This document shows positions 52,299-60,170 of a stretch of 64,000 nucleotides of DNA, piece by piece; the first letter of the stretch is position 1; the number at the start of each line of letters is the position of its first letter. The notes under the pieces were generated by a model that was not told the DNA's origin, did not search any database, and saw nothing but the letters and a program-made list of their open reading frames with translations. Both the position numbers and the translations under genes were made by a program. The stretch comes from Lachnospiraceae bacterium MA2020 (GTDB lineage Bacteria; Bacillota; Clostridia; Lachnospirales; Lachnospiraceae), in contig JQKK01000009.1 of assembly GCA_000746015.1 (NCBI GenBank), positions 1 to 64,000 of the forward strand, given 5' to 3'.

Positions 52299-53261
52299 AT
52301 GTATAGAGTCAAGAGAATAATACCATACGCTTGTACAGTTCTGTTAGTAGCGCTGATGACACTATTTGCAGAAACTTTAAATGAGAAGGAGATTATATTT
52401 CCTGAGATAACAGCATTAGCAGTTGGATATATGGTGGCAAAAAATAGAAGCTGGAAGGTTAATGGAAAGCGTATGCTTTCACTGATAACAGGCTGTGCGA
52501 TAATAGGAGTGTGCATTGTAAGATTTGTTCCGTTTGATACGTATATCGAAGTGATTTTGGCATTCACAATCGCTCAGGTAATCTTTATGTTTTCAGGAAC
52601 CACGTTTGCACCATTTGTCTCAGCAATAGTGCTCCCGGTGATGATGCATACTACAAGTATAGTGTATCCTATAGCTGCATTTGTACTGACATTACTTGTA
52701 ATATTGTTTCATAAACTTTTTCTATTTCAGGGAATCCGAGCAGATGAGGAATATGTTCCTGTGATGCTGAATTCCAGGGACGATATGGTAGATACTTCCA
52801 TTAGAATCCTTTGTGTGACAGTAATAGCCGGTGTTGCATTCAGAATGGGTTATAGATTTGTTGTGGCACCTCCGTTACTTGTGGCATTTACTGAGTTTTC
52901 CAGGCCAAGGAACAAAACAAGAAATATGCCAGTCAAAACGGTGGCAGTGATAACTGTGTGTGCCATAATTGGTGTGATTTCAAGATATTTCTTTGCTATT
53001 TGGATAGGGCTTCCTATTACGATTTCAGCAATTGTTGCTACAAGTGGTATGCTTATCGTTATTCATTTTACTAAGATGTATATGCCACCGGTTGGCGCTA
53101 TTACCATGCTGAGCATGATAATATCTGAAAGCGTACTAATCACATATCCGATTCAGATTTTTGTAGGAAGTAGCTTGATTCTTTTTCTGTCCCGGATGAT
53201 TTTCATGAGACGGCAGGATAACAAGCTTTATGAAAAAGAACATGAACTTCATGCAGAATGA
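52299..53261 (+). CDS. HPP-family-like multi-pass membrane protein
   Basis: 320 residues with about 9-10 membrane helices in two similar halves. The first (about 5-145) includes EITALAVGYMVAKNRSWKVNG and VLPVMMHTTSIVYPIAAFVL; the second (about 165-300) includes PPLLVAFTEFSRPRNKTRNM and MYMPPVGAITMLSMIISES, close to HPP-family integral membrane proteins. A TAG lies directly before ATG in frame, fixing the start; the ribosome site is weak. Substrate unknown. Its end overlaps the convergent LysR gene by 13 bases. Confidence 0.65.
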   Translation: MYRVKRIIPYACTVLLVALMTLFAETLNEKEIIFPEITALAVGYMVAKNRSWKVNGKRMLSLITGCAIIGVCIVRFVPFDTYIEVILAFTIAQVIFMFSGTTFAPFVSAIVLPVMMHTTSIVYPIAAFVLTLLVILFHKLFLFQGIRADEEYVPVMLNSRDDMVDTSIRILCVTVIAGVAFRMGYRFVVAPPLLVAFTEFSRPRNKTRNMPVKTVAVITVCAIIGVISRYFFAIWIGLPITISAIVATSGMLIVIHFTKMYMPPVGAITMLSMIISESVLITYPIQIFVGSSLILFLSRMIFMRRQDNKLYEKEHELHAE

Positions 53262-54142
53262 GTTATAGGTTGTATTTCCTCACATATTGCACGGATCTCT
53301 TCACTGAAAACAGTATCTTTGGGCCAGATGAAGGTAAAATCATGTTTTACCCTAAAGTCGTCAAGGGGGATTGTTTTCAGATATCCGGACTGCAATCCTG
53401 ATGCAACCGCTGCTTTATATAAAAAGGTGATGCCACAATCTTTTTCAATAAGGCTTATTATGGCATGCATGTTCTCCACCTGGGTAAAATTCCTAAAATC
53501 ACTTGTGGAGTAATTGTTCAGGGCAAGAGCTCTTTCCAATATATTGCGCGTTCCTGAACCGGGTTCTCTTATAAGAATTCGCTCGGGAAAGAGATCTTTT
53601 ATCACGCGCGGCTTCTGAGTGAAAGAGTGCTTTGCCGAACAGACAGAAACGAACTCTTCTTTGCTAAAAAGCAGCGTTTCATAATCATTTTCAGGAAAAT
53701 ATCCTTCTACAAGTGCAAAATCTATAACCCCCTCGGAGAGTTTTTTAAGAAGCTCCGATGTGTTGCCAAATGTAATCTTAAGATTAGTATCCGGGTGATT
53801 TTTTATGTAATCACTGATCGGATCAGCAATTATGTATTCTCCTATGGTCATGGTGACACCAAAAGAGATGTCTTTTAAGCCATGGTTATTCTGTGAAAGT
53901 ATTTCTTTGAGACTTTCATCATCATTTTTTATCTGATTCATTTTTTTATACAGGAGTTTTCCGTTGTCAGTTAGAAAAAGTTTTTTTCCATCCTGAGTAA
54001 ACAGCTTTGTCCCGTATTCATTTTCAAGATGATGTATGTGCTGAGAAACAGCGGGCTGAGTAATATTCAGCTCCTTAGCCGCCTTGGTGAAATTGAGGTG
54101 TCTGCAAACGCAGAGGAAAGTATCTATTCTGAAATCCAGCAT
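53249..54142 (-). CDS. LysR-family regulator (YeiE/CysL-like)
   Basis: 297 residues. HTH: FLCVCRHLNFTKAAKELNITQPAVSQHIHHLENEYGTKLF. Effector domain about 90-297 (DISFGVTMTIGEYIIADPI, ILIREPGSGTRNILERAL, the latter typical of CysL/YeiE-like regulators). Divergent from the YeiH-like gene, 127 bases away, and so its likely regulator; YeiE-type proteins are tied to sulfite/sulfur stress. Confidence 0.9.
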   Translation of the reverse strand: MLDFRIDTFLCVCRHLNFTKAAKELNITQPAVSQHIHHLENEYGTKLFTQDGKKLFLTDNGKLLYKKMNQIKNDDESLKEILSQNNHGLKDISFGVTMTIGEYIIADPISDYIKNHPDTNLKITFGNTSELLKKLSEGVIDFALVEGYFPENDYETLLFSKEEFVSVCSAKHSFTQKPRVIKDLFPERILIREPGSGTRNILERALALNNYSTSDFRNFTQVENMHAIISLIEKDCGITFLYKAAVASGLQSGYLKTIPLDDFRVKHDFTFIWPKDTVFSEEIRAICEEIQPITHSA

Positions 54143-54269
54143 AATCAGTTCTCCATAACGATAAAAAATATTTATGGTTACATAATAATATATAATTTTA
54201 TTTTTTTCAAAAGACAGAATAGAATAAGACCTGCGAAAGAACAGATTAAAAAGAGAGAGAGGTCTTGAG

Positions 54270-55307
54270 ATGGATTTTTTGAAAAAGAATTACATGGGAG
54301 TAATAGTATGCTTCACTATTGCAGTTCCTTCATGGCTCCTGGGAAAGCGCTTCCCTGTCGTTGGCGGAGCGGTGATTGCAATCATTTTGGGCATGATAAT
54401 AGCCCTGTTCTGGAATGACAAGGGGAAGGCGGCTGATGGAATAAAGTTTACATCAAAGATAATTCTGCAGGAGGCTGTTGTCCTCCTTGGATTTGGTATG
54501 AATCTTTCGGTCGTTCTTCAGACCGGGAAACAGTCACTTCCTATAATTATCTGCACGATTTCAACATCGCTTATCCTATCATGGATTCTTCATAAGGTTA
54601 TGAATATCAAAGGAAACACAGCTACTCTTATCGGAGTTGGCTCATCAATATGCGGCGGCTCAGCAATTGCAGCTACGGCTCCTGTCATTGATGCGGATGA
54701 TGATGAAGTGGCACAGGCAATTTCTGTGATATTTTTCTTTAACGTGCTGGCAGCACTTCTTTTTCCTTCGCTGGGAAAGCTTATAGGTTTTGATATCACA
54801 ACAGGAGAGGCTTTCGGTATTTTTGCGGGAACTGCAGTTAATGATACTTCTTCCGTCACCGCAGCTGCATCAACCTGGGATAGTATGTGGAACCTGGGGA
54901 GTCAGACTCTTGATAAGGCAGTTACGGTCAAGCTTACAAGAACACTGGCTATCATACCTATTACACTGGTACTTGCGTATCTGAGGGCAAGGGAAGCAAA
55001 AAAGGATGGAAGTTCGACAAATGGCTTTAGCTTTAGAAGAGCATTTCCGATGTTCATAGTCTTCTTTGTGATTGCTTCAATTATCACAACTATTTGCTTG
55101 AGAGCAGGTGTCCCTTCTTATGTTTTTAAGCCACTTAAGGAACTTAGCAAGTTCTTTATAATAATGGCCATGGCTGCTATTGGCTTGAACAGTAACATAA
55201 TCAAACTAATTAAATCAGGTGGGAAGCCGATTTTGCTTGGCGGCTGTTGCTGGATCGGAATAACAGTTGTCAGCCTTTTGATGCAGCATGTAATGGGAAT
55301 ATGGTAA
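54270..55307 (+). CDS. YeiH-family putative sulfate exporter
   Basis: 345 residues, about 10 membrane helices. Family motifs: [75 protein letters not shown]. Called a sulfate exporter in databases; true substrate unproven. GAGAGAGGTC precedes ATG. Pairs with the divergent LysR. Confidence 0.9.
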   Translation: MDFLKKNYMGVIVCFTIAVPSWLLGKRFPVVGGAVIAIILGMIIALFWNDKGKAADGIKFTSKIILQEAVVLLGFGMNLSVVLQTGKQSLPIIICTISTSLILSWILHKVMNIKGNTATLIGVGSSICGGSAIAATAPVIDADDDEVAQAISVIFFFNVLAALLFPSLGKLIGFDITTGEAFGIFAGTAVNDTSSVTAAASTWDSMWNLGSQTLDKAVTVKLTRTLAIIPITLVLAYLRAREAKKDGSSTNGFSFRRAFPMFIVFFVIASIITTICLRAGVPSYVFKPLKELSKFFIIMAMAAIGLNSNIIKLIKSGGKPILLGGCCWIGITVVSLLMQHVMGIW

Positions 55308-55321
55308 AAGAAAAATAGGCG

Positions 55322-55368
55322 TTGACAAATACTCCCCCCTAGTATATATTGCAAATGGTAGGGGGGAC
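55322..55368 (+). promoter_or_regulatory. CsoR-type promoter/operator of the HMA-CsoR cassette
   Basis: TTGACA (55322-55327), 17-base spacer, TATATT (55345-55350). The spacer contains ACTCCCCCCTAGTA and 55354-55368 contains its inverted partner TGGTAGGGGGGACTA, so two C6-TA blocks face each other over the start site. C-tract operators are what CsoR-family repressors bind, and a CsoR gene lies 540 bases downstream. Confidence 0.75.
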
Positions 55369-55404
55369 TATTTTGTCGTCCCGTATTTATTGTCAAATTA
55401 TGAA

Positions 55405-55471
55405 CCAAAAAGACTATGAAATTTTGGGATGGACCTAGGGAATCCACCGCAAGCGGTACCACCCTTAGGTC
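55405..55471 (+). ncRNA. Structured mRNA leader of the HMA gene
   Basis: In the about 137-base leader: CCAAAA / TTTTGG (55405-55410, 55422-55427), then GACCTAGGG / CCCTTAGGTC (55432-55440, 55462-55471) enclosing ACCGC-AA-GCGGT (55446-55457). No T-run follows. It resembles an RNA switch or stability element but matches no class I can name. Confidence 0.45.
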
Positions 55472-55493
55472 GAAGAAATAGAGAGGTGAAGAA

Positions 55494-55856
55494 ATGGCTT
55501 CTAATATCATTATCATTGCTATACTTGTTGTTATCCTGCTTGTTGCGCTAAGAGGTTCTATAAAACACTTTAAAGGCGAAGGTGGATGCTGTGGCGGAGG
55601 CAGTTCCAGTGTAAAAGAACCGGATAAAAAGCTTTCAGGAACTGTAATCAAAACTAAGGTGTTCATGATTGACGGGATGCACTGTGAAAACTGCACCAAT
55701 CGTGTTAAGCGTGCTATCAACAGAATTGATGGCGTATCTGCAAAACTGAACCTCAAAAAGAAGCAAGCTGTTGTGAAGTACGAAAAAGAGGTAGAGGATG
55801 ACACCTTGATAAAGGAGATAGAAGATCTTGGCTATAAAGTTGTTTCTGTACAATAA
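55494..55856 (+). CDS. Membrane-anchored HMA (heavy-metal-associated) protein
   Basis: 120 residues. Membrane helix at about 3-20 (NIIIIAILVVILLVALRG), then a Cys/Gly-rich link (EGGCCGGGSSS) like FeoB-associated Cys-rich proteins, then an HMA domain (about 52-118) with the metal site GMHCENC and a ferredoxin-like fold ending DLGYKVVSV. It probably carries Cu(I) or a similar ion at the membrane. No CopA ATPase is next to it. GAGAGGTG precedes ATG. Regulated by the CsoR two genes on. Confidence 0.88.
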   Translation: MASNIIIIAILVVILLVALRGSIKHFKGEGGCCGGGSSSVKEPDKKLSGTVIKTKVFMIDGMHCENCTNRVKRAINRIDGVSAKLNLKKKQAVVKYEKEVEDDTLIKEIEDLGYKVVSVQ

Positions 55857-55909
55857 ATAGCCGGAATATGATACTATTAGTCAACATATGAATAATAGGG
55901 AGATTACTT

Positions 55910-56194
55910 ATGGCACATAAAAAGACAGTCAGAACAGCAGCACAGAAAAAGGCTCTGACCAACCGGTTGAAACGTCTAGAAGGTCAGATTCGTGGACTTG
56001 AAAAAATGATTGAAGAAGATGCATATTGTAATGATATTCTTCAACAGTCGATGTCTGCAGGATCAGCTATTGATGGCTTTAACCAAGAATTACTTGGTTA
56101 TCACTTAAAAGGTTGCGTCACAGATGGGATAAAGAATGGCGATGATGAAATCGTTGACGAATTATTGAAAACCATGCGAAAACTGATGAAATGA
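55910..56194 (+). CDS. csoR: CsoR-family metal-sensing repressor
   Basis: 94 residues, all helical. NRLKRLEGQIRGLEKMIEEDAYCNDILQQ and LLGYHLKGCVTDGI give the Cys...His-x3-Cys set of copper-sensing CsoR. It releases C-tract operators when it binds Cu(I); such a pair of operators overlaps the promoter at 55322. Its stop overlaps the next ATG. Confidence 0.9.
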   Translation: MAHKKTVRTAAQKKALTNRLKRLEGQIRGLEKMIEEDAYCNDILQQSMSAGSAIDGFNQELLGYHLKGCVTDGIKNGDDEIVDELLKTMRKLMK

Positions 56195-56505
56195 TAAATA
56201 AAGAATTAAAATTTGATAATAAATATTTGATTATCAGCTTTTATCCTGAGGTTTACAAAAAAACATTAGGTATTCTTGGTTCAAAATCTGGTAGAGATAT
56301 TGATAAGATGCATGAATCAGGTCTCGTGACTAAAGAGCTTGAAAATACAATGACTTTTGAAGAAGCGGAAGTAACTCTTGTATGCAGAAAGCTTTTCAAA
56401 CAGACTTTAGATGTAAATAATATGCCAGAGGGTATCAGAAAACAGTTCTATGAAGGACAGTCTGATCATGATATGTATATCGGCGAAGTTGTGGATATAA
56501 TCTAA
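56191..56505 (+). CDS. N-terminally truncated flavin-reductase-like protein
   Basis: 104 residues. YLIISFYPEVYKKTLGILGSKSGRDIDKM, TMTFEEAEVTLVCRKLFKQTLD and HDMYIGEVVDII match the C-terminal two thirds of flavin reductase family proteins; the first about 60 residues, which help bind FMN, are absent. It starts inside the csoR stop with no separate ribosome site. Either a fused-in fragment kept by coupling or a pseudogene. Confidence 0.65.
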   Translation: MINKELKFDNKYLIISFYPEVYKKTLGILGSKSGRDIDKMHESGLVTKELENTMTFEEAEVTLVCRKLFKQTLDVNNMPEGIRKQFYEGQSDHDMYIGEVVDII

Positions 56506-56607
56506 TAGATTTGGAGCATGTAACATGATAGCGAGAATCAATAAATATATAAGATATTCTTTTCTAGGATGTCTAATATTTATTTTCGTAATCGGGGGAA
56601 TAATACT

Positions 56608-56700
56608 ATGTCAGAACTAGATAGGTTGAAAGAAATAGTAGAAACACTTAGAAGTGAAAATGGCTGCCCTTGGGCTAGAGCTCAGTTAATTTATCTTTAA
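56608..56700 (+). pseudogene. MazG N-terminal fragment
   Basis: MSELDRLKEIVETLRSENGCPWARAQ then a stop. ENGCPW is the start of the MazG nucleotide pyrophosphohydrolase signature. The remaining roughly 230 residues are missing; the frame runs into the tandem repeat. Confidence 0.75.
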
Positions 56701-56750
56701 TTTATCTTTACTTAATTTATCTTTACTTATCTTTACTTAATTTATCTTTT
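56686..56750. repeat. Tandem TTTATCTTTACTTAA repeat
   Basis: About four and a half imperfect copies of a 10-15 base unit (AATTTATCTTTACTT), right at the break point of the MazG fragment. Confidence 0.8.
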
Positions 56751-56993
56751 ATAAGCTTCATATCTATGCGTATAATTTAAGTTATATTTGCATTTGGGGC
56801 TTTTGATAGGGCTACATTAAATATTGATATTTACTGAGGTTACTGAAAACAGTACCCTTTTTCTATATGCAGATTGTTTTAATATGTATATATGAAACAA
56901 AAATGAGAAATATGGTAATTAAAGCTTTCTTAGGGCTGTTAAATCAACTAAAATAAAGACATTGATAAATTGGGATTTGTTGGAGAGAGTGTG

Positions 56994-57524
56994 ATGATTA
57001 GACTAAGACCATATAAGCCTTCTGATGCAAAAAGTATCGTATCGTGGTGTAAGGATGAGAAGACATTCCTGCAATGGGGTGGTGACCACTTTGGGACTTT
57101 CCCCATTTCGGAAGATACAATGAACCATAAGTATTTACATGAGAATGGGGATTGCATAGAAGAAGATAACTTCTATCCGTTTACTGCGTTTGATGATGAG
57201 GGGATTGCTGGGCATTTTATTATGCGCTATCTACATGGGGACAATAAGATTCTTCGATTTGGATGGGTTATTGTTGATGATACTAAACGCGGACATAAGT
57301 ATGGGCAGAATATGCTCCGTTTGGGATTGAAGTATGCATTTGAAATTATGCAGGCTGACGTGGTAACGATTGGCGTATTCGAAAACAATATTTCTGCGTA
57401 TAAGTGTTATCTATCTGCGGGTTTTCATAGATCAAAAGATCAGCCGAATGTGACCGAGAATATCCATGGTGAATCATGGAAAATTATTGAATTGGAACTA
57501 TCAAAGAAAGAATATATGTCATAG
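56994..57524 (+). CDS. GNAT acetyltransferase
   Basis: 176 residues from ATG 56994 (GGAGAG upstream). MIRLRPYKPSDAKSIVSWC start and motif TKRGHKYGQNMLRLGLKYAFE (acetyl-CoA loop), then IGVFENNISAYKCYLSAGF. RimJ/RimL-like. Acceptor unknown. Followed at once by a repeat that also lies after the radical SAM pair. Confidence 0.88.
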   Translation: MIRLRPYKPSDAKSIVSWCKDEKTFLQWGGDHFGTFPISEDTMNHKYLHENGDCIEEDNFYPFTAFDDEGIAGHFIMRYLHGDNKILRFGWVIVDDTKRGHKYGQNMLRLGLKYAFEIMQADVVTIGVFENNISAYKCYLSAGFHRSKDQPNVTENIHGESWKIIELELSKKEYMS

Positions 57525-57527
57525 GGT

Positions 57528-57550
57528 CAAATTCCTGTTTGTCGTGATGA
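57528..57550. repeat. Direct repeat, left copy flanking the radical SAM mobile pair
   Basis: CAAATTCCTGTTTGTCGTGATGA differs at two of 23 positions from 59705-59727. The copies bracket the MarR, rSAM A and rSAM B genes. Confidence 0.65.
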
Positions 57551-57595
57551 ATGCTGGAACACAAAATCGGAAGTTATGATATGTGGGCTTGACAA

Positions 57596-57640
57596 AAATA
57601 CTCCTATATCGTAGTATAAAACTACGATATAGGAGTATTT
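57596..57640 (+). promoter_or_regulatory. 19-bp perfect inverted repeat over the MarR promoter
   Basis: AAATACTCCTATATCGTAG / CTACGATATAGGAGTATTT around a 7-base centre. TTGACA (57589-57594) abuts the left arm and the -10 (TAGTATAAA, 57612-57620) falls in the centre, so MarR binding would block the promoter. GGAG in the right arm is the ribosome site for the MarR ATG. Confidence 0.85.
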
Positions 57641-57644
57641 AATT

Positions 57645-58082
57645 ATGAAGACAAATGGTGGATTTCTTGTTACAAAAATAAAACAGCTGGGTGATCGTAT
57701 ATTTGAAAGGATACTGGCAGAAAAAAACATTGATGCATTTAACGGAGCTCAGGGAAGGATTCTTTATGTCTTATGGCAGGAAGATGGTGTTCCTATTAAA
57801 ATTATTTCCGAGAAAAGCGGACTTGCAATTACTTCACTTACGACCATGCTTGAGCGGATGGAAAAAAACGGACTGATAAGCCGCAAAACTGATGAAGCTG
57901 ATAAGAGAAAAACTCTTCTGTTCCTCACAGATAAAGCCAAAGAACTTAAAGAAGCTTATGACTCCGTATCCAATGAGATGGGGAATATTTATTATCGTGA
58001 TTTTACGGATAAAGAGATTCTTCAGTTTGAAGAGTATCTTAACCGCATCAGGGTAAACCTTGAGGAATGGAGTGACAAATGA
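57645..58082 (+). CDS. MarR-family regulator of the radical SAM mobile pair
   Basis: 145 residues. Winged helix: IKIISEKSGLAITSLTTMLERMEKNGLISRKTDEADKRKTLLFLTDKA. It precedes radical SAM mobile pair genes A and B with a 4-base overlap, the known organisation of this cassette. A strong palindrome in its promoter points to autorepression. Ligand unknown. Confidence 0.9.
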   Translation: MKTNGGFLVTKIKQLGDRIFERILAEKNIDAFNGAQGRILYVLWQEDGVPIKIISEKSGLAITSLTTMLERMEKNGLISRKTDEADKRKTLLFLTDKAKELKEAYDSVSNEMGNIYYRDFTDKEILQFEEYLNRIRVNLEEWSDK

Positions 58083-58777
58083 GTATCTGTATTAAAGATC
58101 AGATTCAGAACATGAATCTTGTTATAGGGTGCACTGTTGGATGTCCGTACTGCTATGCCAGAAACAATACGAGGCGTTATCACATCATAGATGATTTTGA
58201 AAAGCCACAGTTTTTTCAAGGAAAGCTTCGTATGATGGAAAAGAAAAAGCCGCAGAATTTTCTGCTGACCGGCATGAGCGATCTCTCGGGCTGGCATGAG
58301 GAATGGAGAGAGGAAGTCTTTAAAAAGATAGCAGAGAATCCTCAGCACCAGTTTCTTTTTCTTACCAAACGACCGGATCTTCTGTCATTTGAAACAGATC
58401 TTGATAATGCATGGTTTGGCGTTACAGTTACGAGAAAGTCTGAGTTATGGCGTATTGATGCACTGCGGAGCAATGTGAAGGCAAAAAAATATCATGTTAC
58501 CTTTGAGCCTTTGTTCGATGATCCGGGTAAGGTTGATCTTACAGGCATTGACTGGATTGTGGTGGGAACCATGACAGGTGCAAAGAGCAGGACTGTTAAA
58601 ACAGATCCCGGGTGGGTTTATTCATTGACAGAACAGGCTCATGAACTGAACATTCCTGTATTCTGGAAAGAAGATCTTGTTCCGATTATGGGAGAAGAAA
58701 TGATACAGGAAATGCCGGATGCTTTTAACAAAGTGTTGGAGGAACAGAGAATATGGAACAACCAGAAATCAAAGTAA
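58079..58777 (+). CDS. Radical SAM mobile pair protein A
   Basis: 232 residues. The radical SAM cluster site is GCTVGCPYCYAR (Cx3Cx2C). Other family features: FLLTGMSDLSGWHEEW, FLFLTKRPDLLSFE, NAWFGVTVTRKSE, GTMTGAKSRTV. Shorter than classic radical SAM enzymes. Protein B starts inside its last 25 bases. The pair is spread sporadically among anaerobes and its reaction is unknown. Confidence 0.88.
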   Translation: MSICIKDQIQNMNLVIGCTVGCPYCYARNNTRRYHIIDDFEKPQFFQGKLRMMEKKKPQNFLLTGMSDLSGWHEEWREEVFKKIAENPQHQFLFLTKRPDLLSFETDLDNAWFGVTVTRKSELWRIDALRSNVKAKKYHVTFEPLFDDPGKVDLTGIDWIVVGTMTGAKSRTVKTDPGWVYSLTEQAHELNIPVFWKEDLVPIMGEEMIQEMPDAFNKVLEEQRIWNNQKSK

Positions 58778-59676
58778 ATCATATAGAAACAAAAAGTGTA
58801 ATGACAAAATCGAATACTCCTATTGGAGGATATTCGGTGAATCCCTATGTTGGGTGTCCCCATGCCTGTAAATACTGCTACGCATCTTTTATGAAACGCT
58901 TTACAGGGCATACGGAGGAATGGGGAACCTTCATGGATGTGAAAGACTGGCCTGAAATAAAGAATCCAAAGAAGTATGCCGGTCAGAAGGTAATCATTGG
59001 AACAGTTACGGATGGTTATAATCCGCTAGAGGAAACATATAAAAATACAAGAAGACTTCTGGAAGAACTAAAGGACAGTGGTGCGGACATACTTATCTGT
59101 ACAAAGTCAGACCTTGTACTAAGAGATCTGGATCTGCTAAAAGAGATCAATGAAAATAGCAGACTTACAGTATCATGGTCAATCAATACTCTCGATGAAG
59201 AGTTTAAAGATGATATGGATGCGGCAGTAAGCATAGAAAGAAGGCTTGCTGCAATGAAAGAGGTATATGCGGCAGGCATTCGTACAATTTGCTTCATTTC
59301 ACCCGTGTTCCCGGGGATTACGGATATAGAAGCAATCATAGACAGGACAAAAGATCAGTGTGACCTTGTATGGCTTGAGAATCTGAATCTTCGCGGAGGT
59401 TTTAAGGCAGATATCATGAAATACATTTCCGATAAACATCCGGATCTGGTGCCGCTGTATGACGAAATCTATAACAAAAAGAACCGCAGCTATTTTGAAG
59501 CGCTGGAAAAGAAAGCAGAAGAGCTGGCTAAAAAGTATGATTGCAGGTTTGTTGATAATGAAACTCCGTATGAGAGAGTAGAGAAAGGACATCCAACAAT
59601 TGTAGATTACTTTTACCACGAAGAAGTAAGAGGAACTGCCAATAGTGGAAAGAGAAATGTAATACATAATCCTTGA
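58753..59676 (+). CDS. Radical SAM mobile pair protein B
   Basis: 307 residues. GCPHACKYCYASFMKR carries the Cx3Cx2C cluster ligands. Further motifs: IIGTVTDGYNPLEETYKNTRR, ILICTKSDLVLRDLDLL, ISPVFPGITDIEAII, similar to spore-photoproduct-lyase-like radical SAM proteins. Overlaps protein A by 25 bases. Likely forms a complex with A; substrate unknown. Confidence 0.9.
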   Translation: MEQPEIKVNHIETKSVMTKSNTPIGGYSVNPYVGCPHACKYCYASFMKRFTGHTEEWGTFMDVKDWPEIKNPKKYAGQKVIIGTVTDGYNPLEETYKNTRRLLEELKDSGADILICTKSDLVLRDLDLLKEINENSRLTVSWSINTLDEEFKDDMDAAVSIERRLAAMKEVYAAGIRTICFISPVFPGITDIEAIIDRTKDQCDLVWLENLNLRGGFKADIMKYISDKHPDLVPLYDEIYNKKNRSYFEALEKKAEELAKKYDCRFVDNETPYERVEKGHPTIVDYFYHEEVRGTANSGKRNVIHNP

Positions 59677-59704
59677 TGGAAGAATAAACCGGAAGTTAAT
59701 CGCA

Positions 59705-59727
59705 CAAATTCCAGTTTGTCGGGATGA
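59705..59727. repeat. Direct repeat, right copy flanking the radical SAM mobile pair
   Basis: CAAATTCCAGTTTGTCGGGATGA; see left copy at 57528. The preceding CGGAAGTTAATCGCACAA also recurs at about 62374. Confidence 0.65.
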
Positions 59728-59756
59728 GCATTATATTGGAAGATAAATTGCCACGG

Positions 59757-59791
59757 AGGAGACAGAGTTTTAAAAGCTCTGTCTCCTTTTT
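59757..59791 (+). terminator. Terminator before the ArsR gene
   Basis: AGGAGACAGAG / CTCTGTCTCCT 11-bp stem and TTTTT. Confidence 0.92.
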
Positions 59792-59802
59792 GAAATAATA
59801 CA

Positions 59803-59842
59803 TTGACGAATATCTATGTATATGATATTATCATCACATAGA
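59803..59842 (+). promoter_or_regulatory. ArsR promoter and operator
   Basis: TTGACG (59803-59808), 17-base spacer, TATTAT (59826-59831). Inverted repeat TCTATGT ... ACATAGA (59813-59819, 59836-59842) spans the -10, as expected for an ArsR operator. Confidence 0.75.
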
Positions 59843-59867
59843 CAAACATCAATGTAAGGAGGAGATT

Positions 59868-60170
59868 ATGGCCAAATTAGACGAAGTGCTGATATGTAAG
59901 GCTCTTGGAGATCCCAACAGAATGGAAATAGTTAAGATGCTTTCTGATCAGGAGAAGTGCGGATGTAAGCTTCTTGAAAAGTTTGATATTACACAGCCGA
60001 CTCTCTCTCATCACATGAAGATACTTGTGGATTCGGGCTTGGTTAAAGACAGGAAAGAAGGTAAGTGGCACTACTATTCAATAAACACGGATATCATGAA
60101 GGAATTCTGTGGTTTTATAAAAACTCTCTGTAATGAAACCACAGGCAAGTGCTGTAAGGGAGAACCGTAA
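59868..60170 (+). CDS. arsR: ArsR/SmtB-family metalloregulator
   Basis: 100 residues. HTH: FDITQPTLSHHMKILVDSGLVKDRKEGKWHYY. Cys in EKCGCKLLEK resembles the arsenite site of ArsR (ELCxCDL); two more Cys at TGKCCKG. AAGGAGGAG precedes ATG. Its stop shares one base with the permease ATG, so it heads the operon of permease and thioredoxin-like genes. Confidence 0.9.
   Translation: MAKLDEVLICKALGDPNRMEIVKMLSDQEKCGCKLLEKFDITQPTLSHHMKILVDSGLVKDRKEGKWHYYSINTDIMKEFCGFIKTLCNETTGKCCKGEP

Larger units (their letters stand above)
56506..56993. other. 488-bp gap with a MazG fragment and a short tandem repeat
   Basis: Apart from the MazG start and the repeat listed separately, the stretch is AT-rich with stops in all frames. 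TGGTAATTAAAGCTTTC and the TTGGAGAGAG site near its end serve the GNAT gene. Confidence 0.5.

Noticed and set aside
52097-52567. 156-codon minus-strand ORF
   Set aside because: Overlaps the HPP-like gene start; no ribosome site and composition unlike neighbours.
55400-55490. Guanidine-I (ykkC) riboswitch, suggested by CTAGGG
   Set aside because: The other conserved ykkC blocks (GGTCCGAGAG, ACGG) are missing.
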